The notes under the pieces were generated by a model, which was not told the origin of the DNA, made no database searches, and was given only the letters and a program-made list of their open reading frames with translations. This document shows positions 7,616 to 15,061 of a stretch of 64,000 nt of DNA, one piece after another. The stretch's first letter is position 1, and each line of letters opens with the position of its first letter. Source of the stretch: JANSXG01 sp965652425 (GTDB lineage Bacteria > Planctomycetota > Phycisphaerae > Phycisphaerales > UBA1924); contig CBFGVX010000003.1 in the NCBI GenBank assembly GCA_965652425.1, positions 6,603-70,602 of the forward strand. Direction: 5' to 3'. The translations under genes and the position numbers were made by a program.

Positions 7616-9079
7616 ATGAATTACTCGAGATTGAACCGGATTTGGTGCGGGGCCCTCTGGGCCGTCGTGGCGATGCTTGTTCCGGCGATCGCCGCGTCTC
7701 CGGCGTCGGCCCAGCAGTGGCAATTCGCCGGCTGGTCCGAGTCGGGCAACGATGTGTACGGCTACGGGTTCATGATGGGCGGCGGCGCACCGATCACGGC
7801 TCGCGACCTGCGTCTGTACGCGGAGGTGCTGGCTCTGGACGAGATGCAGATGGAGATCATGCGCGACGCGTTCGACGATTTCAGCCGCAACTACAACCGG
7901 GAGTGGGTGCTGTTCTCGGAGGCGCGCAGCGATGCGCAGCACTCCTCGCAGGCCAGCCGCGACTGGGAGAAGGTGCAGGAAGAGTTCAGAACGATCAAGG
8001 GATCGTTCGACGAGAAGGTCGAGCGGATGGAGGAGCAGTTCATCGGCGATCTGCGCCTCGTGCTGAGCGCTGAGCAGGGCGAGAAGTGGAACCTGCTGGA
8101 GCGCGAGCAGCGCCGCGCCAAGACGCTGGCCAAGTACGCCTCGTACCCCGACGAGAAGATCGACATCGTCGCGTGCGTGCAGGCGATCGAGCTGAGCGAT
8201 GAGCTCAAGCGCGAGCTGGAGCCGATCCTTGATGAGTACAGGATGCAGATGGACTCGGTGCTGGTCTCGCGCAACCGCAAGGCCGAGCAGGTCGGCAAGC
8301 GAGCGATGGAGGCCAACCAGATCGAGATCGATTACGAGAACCTCGACTACGAGGACCCGGCCTCGGTCGAGGCGGCGTACGCGGCGTACAACAAGGCCCG
8401 GGAGCAGCTCGTGCCGCTGGGGATGGAGCTGCGCCAGGCGTGCGCGCGGGTGCGTGAGGTGAATGTGCAGTTTCGCCGTCGGGTCGAGGATCGCCTGTCG
8501 GGCGCGCAGCTCGATGAGTTCCGAAAGATCGCCCGCCCAAAATCCGAAGAGGATATGTGGACGCGGATGTACGGCGGGTACTCGCGCGCGAAGATGATGA
8601 TCGGGCTGCTCGAAAACCTGGAGATGTACATCGCCTCCGCGCAGATGCAGGCGGACATGTGGGGCGAGTCCGACAGCGAGGAGATGGCCATGTACCTGCG
8701 CCGGATGCGCGAGGTGCAGCCGCTCAGCGAGACGCAGCGTCAGCAGGTCGCGCAGATCAAGGCCGACTGGGAGGCGGGCAGCGAGTCCATCCGGTCGCGC
8801 CACGAATCCAAGGCCCCGGGCGCCGACGCGAACGCCGATCCGGATTACATCCAGCTCCCCACCCCCAGCGGCACGCTCAGTCTGATGCGCGTGACCGAGG
8901 GCGAGGAGGGAGAAGCGATGTACGGCGGGATGATGGGCATGTACGGCATGCCCGGCATGGGCGGCGAGGAGCCGGACATGGAGCAGCAACGCGAACAGTC
9001 CGAACTGGATCAGCGGATCATCGACCGACTGCGGGCGATCATGACGCTCGAGCAGCGGGCGCTGATGGCGATGATGTGA
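7616..9079 (+). CDS. Secreted helical protein, second of a tandem paralogous pair
   Basis: The 487-residue product has a clean signal peptide (LNRIWCGALWAVVAMLVPAI, then SPASAQ with cleavage near residue 32). The mature part is helical with many Glu, Arg and Gln residues, and near the C-terminus a Met/Gly-rich insert (YGGMMGMYGMPGMGGEEP, about residues 440-458) that the upstream paralogue lacks. Met-rich loops of this kind can bind copper(I), but that is only a suggestion here. A strong AGGAGGAGG lies 6-14 nt before the ATG, and the gene begins 14 bp after its paralogue. Family unknown; probably a periplasmic or surface protein produced in quantity, given the two strong ribosome sites. Confidence 0.8.
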   Translation: MNYSRLNRIWCGALWAVVAMLVPAIAASPASAQQWQFAGWSESGNDVYGYGFMMGGGAPITARDLRLYAEVLALDEMQMEIMRDAFDDFSRNYNREWVLFSEARSDAQHSSQASRDWEKVQEEFRTIKGSFDEKVERMEEQFIGDLRLVLSAEQGEKWNLLEREQRRAKTLAKYASYPDEKIDIVACVQAIELSDELKRELEPILDEYRMQMDSVLVSRNRKAEQVGKRAMEANQIEIDYENLDYEDPASVEAAYAAYNKAREQLVPLGMELRQACARVREVNVQFRRRVEDRLSGAQLDEFRKIARPKSEEDMWTRMYGGYSRAKMMIGLLENLEMYIASAQMQADMWGESDSEEMAMYLRRMREVQPLSETQRQQVAQIKADWEAGSESIRSRHESKAPGADANADPDYIQLPTPSGTLSLMRVTEGEEGEAMYGGMMGMYGMPGMGGEEPDMEQQREQSELDQRIIDRLRAIMTLEQRALMAMM

Positions 9080-9108
9080 GGCGGGCACACGGAGAGGAAC
9101 GCGAATCG

Positions 9109-9537
9109 TTGGAGTATGTGGTCCGAGATCGAGATGTCCGTCTGTCCATCCTCAAAAGGACGAGGAAGGGCAGGCGGTTGTGGTTGAACCGTGTGACCGT
9201 CTTTTTATCGCCGCTGTGGCTTTTGCCCGAGTTGGTTTATTGCGCGGGAATCACTTTATTCCTGTTGAGCATGATGCCTACGGATATCGCGTTATTCAGC
9301 GTCCGCGGTCTCTTGCCCGTCATGGTCCTTGCGACGATGCTGGTCACTTGTCGGCTGCTGGTGCACGCGACTAGATTCACTCACGCCGTGGTGTGTCTCA
9401 AGCGGCGAGTCTTCATCGTCGAAGACTTGATCGCCGGACCGGTGATGGTGATCGGTTGGTTTGTGTTTCTTGGCGTGTTGTGGTTGGCCCCGGTGCGCGG
9501 CGCATTCAGCGCCTTGTTGTGGGGTGACCCGGGATGA
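9109..9537 (+). CDS. Small polytopic membrane protein with TTG start
   Basis: The 142-residue product has an N-terminal basic stretch (ILKRTRKGRRLWLNR) and three to four hydrophobic segments (VFLSPLWLLPELVYCAGITL, GLLPVMVLATMLV, MVIGWFVFLGVLWLAPV). No ATG is available at the right place; TTG at 9109 is preceded by GGAGAGG at 9091-9097, and GTG at 9118 is the alternative. Base composition is nearer 50-55% GC in the first half, well below its neighbours. The stop overlaps the next start (ATGA), so the two are translationally coupled. It follows the secreted paralogue pair by 29 bp and may belong to the same transcript. Function unknown. Confidence 0.55.
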   Translation: MEYVVRDRDVRLSILKRTRKGRRLWLNRVTVFLSPLWLLPELVYCAGITLFLLSMMPTDIALFSVRGLLPVMVLATMLVTCRLLVHATRFTHAVVCLKRRVFIVEDLIAGPVMVIGWFVFLGVLWLAPVRGAFSALLWGDPG

Positions 9538-9926
9538 AGCCGACACCGCTGTTCAAGGATCAAGGGATCGGTCGCAACGAGCGTCGTGTAGCCCGGGGTG
9601 CGACCGGGCGATGCTTGTTTCTGCTCCAGTTGGCAACTTCGATCAATCACACCACGATCGCCCTTGGGTTTCTCTTTCTGGGATTCGTGCTGTTGGTGGT
9701 GATGACCGGGCCGTTCATCTTCATGTTCGGTCCGCTGCTGCCCGCGTCCATCGCTTTGGCGCTGCTGATTTCCGCCATCCCGTTTGCCTCCATATTGTTG
9801 CGAGAGGTTCGTCGGCTGCGGGCGGGCGAGTTCTTCGTCGACGAGCTCGCTCGAAGCGTCATCGTCTTGCTCGCGATAGGGCTGGTGCTCTGGCATTTCG
9901 TCGACCGAGCGAGGGGCTGGCTCTGA
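9534..9926 (+). CDS. Small membrane protein coupled to the preceding gene
   Basis: The 130-residue product has a polar N-terminus, then hydrophobic segments TTIALGFLFLGFVLLVV, LLPASIALALLISAIPFASI and SVIVLLAIGLVLWHFV, which gives three membrane helices. Its ATG overlaps the stop of the upstream gene by 4 nt (ATGA). I do not recognise the family. Together with the upstream gene it may form a small two-subunit membrane unit; the shared low GC supports a common origin. Confidence 0.6.
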   Translation: MKPTPLFKDQGIGRNERRVARGATGRCLFLLQLATSINHTTIALGFLFLGFVLLVVMTGPFIFMFGPLLPASIALALLISAIPFASILLREVRRLRAGEFFVDELARSVIVLLAIGLVLWHFVDRARGWL

Positions 9927-9950
9927 CGGGCGACCAAGCCGTCGTCGGGC

Positions 9951-9956
9951 TAGCAT
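9951..9956 (+). promoter_or_regulatory. -10 box of a leaderless promoter for the UbiA-type gene
   Basis: TAGCAT is followed by 8 nt and the ATG at 9965, without a Shine-Dalgarno motif. Confidence 0.4.
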
Positions 9957-9964
9957 TCCCGCCG

Positions 9965-10933
9965 ATGACCGAGCCCGATGCCTCCCCCACTAACTTCGCC
10001 CAACCCGCGCGACCGCTCGGCGCGCGGGTTCGGCTTGCGCTGGCGGACATCAAGCTCGCGCACTCCGTGTTCGCGCTGCCGTTCGCGCTGCTCGCGGCGG
10101 TGTTGGTCATCGACCGCGTCCCGGCGGGCGAGCGGTGGCTCCTGCTCGGGCTGATCGTGCTGTGCATGGTCGCCGCGCGGACCTGGGCGATGCTGGTAAA
10201 CCGGCTGGCGGACCACAAGCTCGACAAGGACAACCCGCGCACGGCGCGCCGGGCGATCGCCACGGGGGCGCTCGGCGTGCGCGACGGGTGGGTGCTGGCG
10301 CTCGCGAGCGCGGGGCTTTTCCTCGCCGGCTGTGCGGGGTTCCTGCTGGTCAGCGCGAACCCAGTGCCGCTGGTGCTGGGCGTGCCGGTGCTGGGGTGGA
10401 TCGCGCTGTACAGCTACACCAAGCGGTTCACCGCGCTGTGCCACCTGTTCCTCGGCTCGGCGCTCGCGATCTCGCCGCTGTGCGCGGTGCTGGCGATCGA
10501 TCCGCTCACCATGGGCGTGCTCGGGGGCGAACTGGGCGCGACGGGTTGGAGCGTGATCCTGCTGTGCGGGTTCGTCGCGCTGTGGGTGGCGGGGTTCGAT
10601 GTGGCGTACGCGCTGCAGGACTACGAGTACGACCGGAGCGTCGGCCTGCACTCGGTGCCGAGCGTGCTGGGCGTGAAGGGGAGCTTGTGGGTCAGCCGCG
10701 GGCTGCACGCGCTGGCGTACGCGGCCCTGGTCGGGGCGTGGCTGAGCGAACCCCGACTGGGCTGGGTGTTCGGGGGCGCGGTGATCGCGGTGGCGGGCCT
10801 GCTGGTGTTCGAGCACCGGGTGCTGGCGAAGCGCGGCGTGGCAGGCCTGCCGCTGGCGTTCTTCACGCTCAACGGGGTGGTCAGCGTGCTGCTCGGGCTG
10901 GCGGGCATCGTGGATGTGCTCATCGCGGGCTGA
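9965..10933 (+). CDS. UbiA-family prenyltransferase, MqnP-like
   Basis: The 322-residue integral membrane protein has the two aspartate-rich UbiA motifs: NRLADHKLDKDNPRTARR near residue 80 and DVAYALQDYEYDRSVGLHS near residue 215, with about eight hydrophobic segments between and after. The second motif and the NPRT wording match the prenyltransferases that attach the polyprenyl tail in quinone synthesis, in particular MqnP of the futalosine menaquinone route. Its product would supply quinone to the type II NADH dehydrogenase encoded about 4 kb away. The ATG at 9965 was chosen because the homologous region starts right after it; the longer in-frame ORF upstream overlaps the preceding membrane protein gene. 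Confidence 0.85.
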   Translation: MTEPDASPTNFAQPARPLGARVRLALADIKLAHSVFALPFALLAAVLVIDRVPAGERWLLLGLIVLCMVAARTWAMLVNRLADHKLDKDNPRTARRAIATGALGVRDGWVLALASAGLFLAGCAGFLLVSANPVPLVLGVPVLGWIALYSYTKRFTALCHLFLGSALAISPLCAVLAIDPLTMGVLGGELGATGWSVILLCGFVALWVAGFDVAYALQDYEYDRSVGLHSVPSVLGVKGSLWVSRGLHALAYAALVGAWLSEPRLGWVFGGAVIAVAGLLVFEHRVLAKRGVAGLPLAFFTLNGVVSVLLGLAGIVDVLIAG

Positions 10934-10952
10934 TTCTCCAGTCGTGGCTGGA

Positions 10953-10980
10953 TTGAACCGCTGGAAAACGAGGGTATGTT
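10953..10980 (+). promoter_or_regulatory. Sigma-70-type promoter for a small RNA or leader
   Basis: TTGAAC (10953-10958) and TATGTT (10975-10980) are separated by 16 bp. The predicted start near 10987 leads into a compact structured segment that ends in a strong terminator at 11077. Confidence 0.5.
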
Positions 10981-10986
10981 TCAGGG

Positions 10987-11077
10987 ATGGTCGCTCCCGA
11001 AGCGAGCTGGCCAGAACCGACCTAACCCCCGGAAGGCCGGCGAGCCGACTTTTCAGTTGCTCGCCGGCTCTTTTTTT
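10987..11077 (+). ncRNA. Candidate ~90-nt structured RNA or attenuator leader upstream of the GbsR-like gene
   Basis: The segment holds a small hairpin (TCGCT 10991-10995 with AGCGA 11001-11005) enclosed by GGTC (10989-10992) and GACC (11019-11022) as an alternative outer helix, and ends with a perfect terminator. The element GCTGGCC (11006-11012) can pair, with one G-U, to GGCCGGC (11035-11041), which is the left arm of the terminator; the two folds exclude each other. This is the layout of an attenuator or riboswitch, but it would serve equally as an independent small RNA. It does not match the 4.5S RNA core or any riboswitch I know. Confidence 0.4.
11036..11077 (+). terminator. Strong Rho-independent terminator
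   Basis: GCCGGCGAGC (11036-11045) pairs perfectly with GCTCGCCGGC (11059-11068) around a 13-nt loop, followed by TC and seven T. It stands 105 bp before the GbsR-like start. Confidence 0.85.
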
Positions 11078-11182
11078 CCGCGTCGCGATCGCCCGGATTC
11101 GCAGAATATGCCGGTGCCTCGGGCTTTCCGCGTGGATCGGGAGGCCAAGCCCGGATACCTTTGTGGGTGCGGGTCTTCAATC

Positions 11183-11746
11183 ATGTCTGAAACTTCAGAA
11201 ACCAACTCGGGTTCGGTGCGCGAGGCGCAGGATCGGTTCATCGAGACCTGGGGCCGGATGGGATCGGCGTGGGGCATCAGCCGCACGATGGCCGAGGTGC
11301 ACGCGCTGCTGTACATCACCGGCGAGTCGATGTGCACCGACGATGTGATGGAGCGCCTGAACATCTCGCGCGGCAACGCCTCGATGACGCTGCGGGGATT
11401 GACCGACTGGGGCATCGTGCATCGCCAGCACAAGCGCGGCGACCGCAAGGAGTACTTCCAGGCGGAGATGGACATCTGGACGATGTTCAAGACCATCGCG
11501 CGCGAGCGCAAGAAGCGCGAGCTGGACCCGGTCGTGGCGTCGCTGTTCGAGGTGCGCGACATGACCGGCGACACGCGCCTGGCCAAGAAGAACGGCGCGG
11601 ACGCCGCGGAACTCAAGGCCCACAACGAGCGGCTCGACGAGATGCTCAACTTCGTCTCGACGCTCGACAAGCTGAGCGGCGGCGTGCTGGACAAGGAAGG
11701 CAGCGGGCTGCGCAAGGCCCTGACGCTGCTCGGTAAGTTCAGCTGA
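11183..11746 (+). CDS. GbsR/MarR-family transcriptional regulator
   Basis: The 187-residue protein has the winged-helix core of the GbsR branch of the MarR family: WGISRTMAEVHALLYIT (helix 1-2), SMCTDDVMERLNISRGNASMTLRGL (helix-turn-helix), and WGIVHRQHKRGDRKEYF (the wing). The C-terminal part is a long helix probably used for dimerisation. GbsR proteins control osmoprotectant uptake or synthesis genes in other bacteria; no such genes are next to it here, so its target is unknown. The ATG at 11183 starts the conserved region. The attenuator-like RNA segment upstream may regulate it. Confidence 0.82.
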   Translation: MSETSETNSGSVREAQDRFIETWGRMGSAWGISRTMAEVHALLYITGESMCTDDVMERLNISRGNASMTLRGLTDWGIVHRQHKRGDRKEYFQAEMDIWTMFKTIARERKKRELDPVVASLFEVRDMTGDTRLAKKNGADAAELKAHNERLDEMLNFVSTLDKLSGGVLDKEGSGLRKALTLLGKFS

Positions 11747-11782
11747 GCGGGATTTCCTGCAACCGGCTCGGAGTCGTTGTCG

Positions 11783-11788
11783 TATCCT
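11783..11788 (+). promoter_or_regulatory. -10 box of a leaderless promoter for the DUF2330-like gene
   Basis: TATCCT is followed by 5 nt (GAGGC) and the ATG at 11794. Confidence 0.45.
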
Positions 11789-11793
11789 GAGGC

Positions 11794-13392
11794 ATGGCCA
11801 GACCCGCCCCGATCGCGCTGTGTATTGCTCTGCTGCTCGCATTGGTTGCTTTCGCCGCTCCGTCGGCACGCGCCGACGGCAAGGTGTTCCTGTCGATCGC
11901 GGTGGACAGCGCGGAGGCGGGATCGACGATGCCGCGGCAGCGCGCGATCATCGCGTTCAAGGACGGCGAGCAGCGGATGGCGATCGACACCGCGTTCACG
12001 GGCGCGGGCGACGAGTTCGCGTGGCTGGTGCCGCTGCCGAGCGAGCCGGAGATCCTGCCGGCGACGAAGGGGATGTTTGATACGGCGGCGATGGTGACGG
12101 CGCCAAGGGTGACGGGGCGGGGAGCGCCTCTGGGTGCAATTGCGCCAGGCGTGCTTGTTGGTGCGATTGTGCTGATTGCGATTTGGTTCAAACTGAGGAA
12201 GGTGGCTGCACTACTCGTCATCCTGTTGATTCTGACAGTCGTCTTCCTGTGGCTGCCGACGCTTGGCGGCTCTATGCGCAGCGTAATGGGTTCGGTCGAT
12301 GTACTTCAACAGCAAATAGTCGGTCATTACGACACAGCGGTTCTCGGGGGAACGCGCTCGGCTGATGTGGCGAACTGGCTCAGCGAGAATGACTTCGCGG
12401 TGCCAGATGGTGCCGAAGGTGTGATGCAGGATTATCTGGATCGGGGCTGGGTCTTTGCCGCGGTGAAACTGCGGGGACAGACGGAACAGACTGAATTGCG
12501 AAGAGCACATCCGCTCCAGTTCCGTTTCACGGTGGAGCAACCGGTTTACCCGATGGCTCTCACCGCGATCGGGAACGAGGCAATTGCGTTGGAACTATTT
12601 GTGTTCTCCGATGGTACCGCCTCGGCAAATGGTCTTGATGCGTTGACATCGTTCGAGATTCAAACAGACCCGCGCGAACCCGATGATCGCAGTGCCGGTC
12701 TTCTACTGCGAAGTCGGCCGGTCACGATTGCGCATCCCGGCTTGGTGGCAATGGCGAGCGATCTTTCCACGGTGACGAGACTGGCGGGCTCTCTGTCAGT
12801 GCGAGATCAGCAACAAGACATTCCGATCTCGATTCAGAGCAAGATCGAGATTGATCCTCTCCTCCATACGCCCGAGGCGCGATCTGCAAGGGCTCTTGGA
12901 TGGGCCGCCACACTATGGATCGTGTGCGGTGTTGTTTGGCTGCTATTCGCCTCCGTCAGCGGAAAGACCCCCGGTCAGCCACTGCTTCCGAGAAACAGTT
13001 CACGTTTGCTTTGGACGGTGGTCGTTCTCGCACCTGGTGCGCTTGCTGGGGCAGTGATGTACAAAGGCACGCCCGTCTATCGAGGCGAGATCGGTCGGGG
13101 TGTGTCGATGGTGAACAACGAGAAGTCACTGGAGATGATCTCTCATCTTGTTCAACAAGAGTTGGTGCAGAACTTACGGCCATCGCGGGCTGAGGTACTT
13201 GATGTTGTCGAAGCTGTCATGGCGGAGGAATCTCGGGATTTCCAAATCGGCGACAGCCCCCTCCACTACCGCATCGAATTCAACGAAGCCGAAACCGAAG
13301 CGCAGTTCATCTGGCACGACCTGATCGGCGCGGAGCATCGAGTCGTCATTCCACTCACGAGCGATTCCACGGATGATGCACCCTCTCCATGA
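11794..13392 (+). CDS. DUF2330-like secreted/membrane protein with low-GC interior
   Basis: The 532-residue product has a signal peptide (ALCIALLLALVAFAAPSARA) followed by a segment typical of DUF2330 proteins: KVFLSIAVDSAE, QRAIIAFKDGEQRM, FAWLVPLPSEPEILPATKGMF. The family usually continues as an ectodomain and a membrane anchor; here hydrophobic helices appear at about residues 112-128, 136-155, 370-388 and 405-422. From about base 12080 to 13250 the GC content falls to roughly 55-60% and codon choice shifts, whereas both ends match the high-GC neighbours. The function of DUF2330 proteins is not established. The start is chosen for the signal peptide and the nearby -10 box. A terminator follows directly. 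Confidence 0.75.
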   Translation: MARPAPIALCIALLLALVAFAAPSARADGKVFLSIAVDSAEAGSTMPRQRAIIAFKDGEQRMAIDTAFTGAGDEFAWLVPLPSEPEILPATKGMFDTAAMVTAPRVTGRGAPLGAIAPGVLVGAIVLIAIWFKLRKVAALLVILLILTVVFLWLPTLGGSMRSVMGSVDVLQQQIVGHYDTAVLGGTRSADVANWLSENDFAVPDGAEGVMQDYLDRGWVFAAVKLRGQTEQTELRRAHPLQFRFTVEQPVYPMALTAIGNEAIALELFVFSDGTASANGLDALTSFEIQTDPREPDDRSAGLLLRSRPVTIAHPGLVAMASDLSTVTRLAGSLSVRDQQQDIPISIQSKIEIDPLLHTPEARSARALGWAATLWIVCGVVWLLFASVSGKTPGQPLLPRNSSRLLWTVVVLAPGALAGAVMYKGTPVYRGEIGRGVSMVNNEKSLEMISHLVQQELVQNLRPSRAEVLDVVEAVMAEESRDFQIGDSPLHYRIEFNEAETEAQFIWHDLIGAEHRVVIPLTSDSTDDAPSP

Positions 13393-13394
13393 GA

Positions 13395-13425
13395 AAAGCC
13401 GGACCCCTCGGGGGTGTCCGGCTTT
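13395..13425. terminator. Bidirectional terminator between DUF2330-like gene and flgM
   Basis: AAAGCCGGAC (13395-13404) pairs perfectly with GTCCGGCTTT (13416-13425). A-rich and T-rich flanks on both sides allow termination of both convergent genes. Confidence 0.8.
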
Positions 13426-13449
13426 CGTGCGAGGTCTGTTGGATCCGGC

Positions 13450-13740
13450 TTAGAGGCCGAGTTCCTTGGCGAGGGATTCCGCCGCGCTGTCGAGCTTGGC
13501 GTCGGTCTCGTAGGTTCCGGCGGCGATCTCGGCGCGGATGCGTGCGACGAGGTCGGTGCGGACGCCTTCGGCGCTCAGCGCTTCGGCGGAGAGTTCGACG
13601 CGATCACTGCGATCGAGCGTGCGCGGGGCCTCGGCGGCGGGCTGCGAGGCGCCACGCGCGGGGCGGTCCTGCGAAGCGCGGGCGATCTGCTCAAGGCGGG
13701 TGCTCGCGATGCCGTTCAGGTTGTTGATGTTGCTGGCCAT
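13450..13740 (-). CDS. flgM: Anti-sigma-28 factor FlgM
   Basis: The 96-residue product ends with the FlgM sigma-28-binding region: DRVELSAEAL, then VRTDLVARIRAEIAAGTYETD and AESLAKELGL. FlgM holds the flagellar sigma factor FliA inactive until it is exported through the hook-basal body. The N-terminal half is polar and Ala/Arg-rich, as in other FlgM proteins. The ATG at 13740 has an AGGAG 12 nt upstream; a longer in-frame reading from 13863 lacks similarity. No other flagellar gene lies in the window, so flgM is isolated here. It converges on the DUF2330-like gene across a shared terminator. Confidence 0.85.
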   Translation of the reverse strand: MASNINNLNGIASTRLEQIARASQDRPARGASQPAAEAPRTLDRSDRVELSAEALSAEGVRTDLVARIRAEIAAGTYETDAKLDSAAESLAKELGL

Positions 13741-13867
13741 ATGGCGGAGGTACTCCTGGTGCGATTGGCTTCGATCGGTCCGGCGGGCAGTGGCTTCCGT
13801 GCGTACGCGCTGGGGCTCTCGAAGCGTTAGGATGCGGCTGGGAATGGCCGCGTCCGTAAACATTTAT

Positions 13868-13890
13868 CCGGAACTTATCCACTTTTCCGG
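13868..13890. repeat. Inverted repeat in the flgM / lipoprotein divergent intergenic region
   Basis: CCGGAA (13868-13873) and TTCCGG (13885-13890) flank an 11-nt centre. It sits about 130 bp from the flgM start and 118 bp from the divergent lipoprotein start. It could be an operator; neither a FliA-type nor a clear sigma-70 promoter could be placed beside it. Confidence 0.3.
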
Positions 13891-14008
13891 TGACACACTC
13901 TGTATCGACGAGGCGGTGCGGTTGACTTCAACTTTGCATCTTTTGCTTCAGTCGGGTTAAGTGCTTTCTGAAAATAGACTTAGATCAATAACTCGGGGAT
14001 GGACTCGC

Positions 14009-15040
14009 ATGGAAACCACACATTTTCCGCCCTCATCGGGGGCATCTGACCCGATAACTGATCGGTCTTTGTCAGGAATCTCGTCGCTCGTGGCCGGAAT
14101 CCGCTCGGCCTTGGCTGTTCTGGTTCTGGTCGGACCCTTGGTCGGGCTTCAGGCCTGTGCCGCGAGCGGCTCGGAGGATCCCGATCAGGCCCGCCGGGAC
14201 CAGATCCGGCGCGAGGCCCCGGCGGTGTTCGCCGATCACGGCTCGTTCGATCGCACGGATCGGGCGCGGGTCTTCGAGGATCCTGGTGATCCCGATGCGC
14301 TGCCGATGACGCGCACCCTGTCGATCGACGGCAACCAGCCCACCCGTGCCGAAGACCGCCAGCCCGCTCAGCCTCGTCCTCGCCCGAGCGCGGCGGCCGA
14401 CACGGGCGGCTGGGCGATCCTGCTGGAGCGGGTCAGCGGCCCCGAGCATCAGTCGCGAGCCAATGGCCGTGCCGCGACCCTGGCCCGTGCGCTGGGTCGC
14501 TCGGATGTGCGGGTGCGTGCGGTGAGCAGCGGCTCGGCGGTGGTGATGGGCGGGTACGCCGGGCCGGACGACCAGCGTGCGCAGGAGGACCTGCGCTATG
14601 TGAAGTCGCTGTCGGTGCAGGGCTCGCGTCCCTACGCGATGGCGATCCTCGTGCCGCCGCCGGTGGAGGACGGGTCGAACCCGAGGCACAGTCTGGTCGA
14701 GGCGGCGAAGTCGCTGGAGCGGATCTACACGCACACGCTGCAGGTGGCGGTGTTCGCCGGAGACGAATCGCAGCGCCGGGCGGAGGCCGAGCGGTACTGC
14801 GCGCAGCTGCGCAATCAGGGGCAGGAGGCGTACTACTTCCACGGCCGGCGCGTGAGCAGCGTGACGATCGGCGCGTTCACCGCGCGCGATTTTGACCTGA
14901 GCACCGGACAGGTCAGCCCGCGCCTGGAGCGTTTGCAGGAGCGGTTCCCGCACAACCTCTACAACGGCGAGGTGCAGCGCGACCCCACGACCGGCGACAC
15001 CTGGAACAGCGCGCTGGTCGAGATCCCGCGCACGGGCTGA
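14009..15040 (+). CDS. Lipoprotein with SPOR-like C-terminus
   Basis: The 343-residue product has a hydrophobic N-terminal segment ending in a lipobox, PLVGLQAC, with the acylated Cys at about residue 50, so it is probably anchored in a membrane from the periplasmic side. The mature part starts with a long disordered Pro/Arg/Asp-rich stretch and ends with two repeats resembling SPOR domains: one around WAILLERVSG...VMGGYAGPDD and one around AEAERYCAQLRNQGQEAYYF...VTIGAFTARDFD. SPOR domains bind denuded peptidoglycan; whether that holds in this organism is open. The ATG at 14009 is chosen over a GTG at 13961. It converges closely with the phosphatase gene (21 bp). Confidence 0.65.
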   Translation: METTHFPPSSGASDPITDRSLSGISSLVAGIRSALAVLVLVGPLVGLQACAASGSEDPDQARRDQIRREAPAVFADHGSFDRTDRARVFEDPGDPDALPMTRTLSIDGNQPTRAEDRQPAQPRPRPSAAADTGGWAILLERVSGPEHQSRANGRAATLARALGRSDVRVRAVSSGSAVVMGGYAGPDDQRAQEDLRYVKSLSVQGSRPYAMAILVPPPVEDGSNPRHSLVEAAKSLERIYTHTLQVAVFAGDESQRRAEAERYCAQLRNQGQEAYYFHGRRVSSVTIGAFTARDFDLSTGQVSPRLERLQERFPHNLYNGEVQRDPTTGDTWNSALVEIPRTG

Positions 15041-15061
15041 GGCCCTCGGCTGGGGGTTGGT

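Noticed and set aside
7598..9088. A 496-codon ORF on the minus strand
   Set aside because: Antisense shadow of the secreted paralogue; the plus frame has a signal peptide, ribosome site and a paralogue.
10987..11077. 4.5S (SRP) RNA
   Set aside because: The CCGGAAGG segment recalls the SRP tetraloop region, but the conserved flanking AGCAG and AGG elements are missing.
13877..13884. A DnaA box (TTATCCAC)
   Set aside because: A single imperfect box without companions or AT-rich unwinding sequence is not evidence for an origin.
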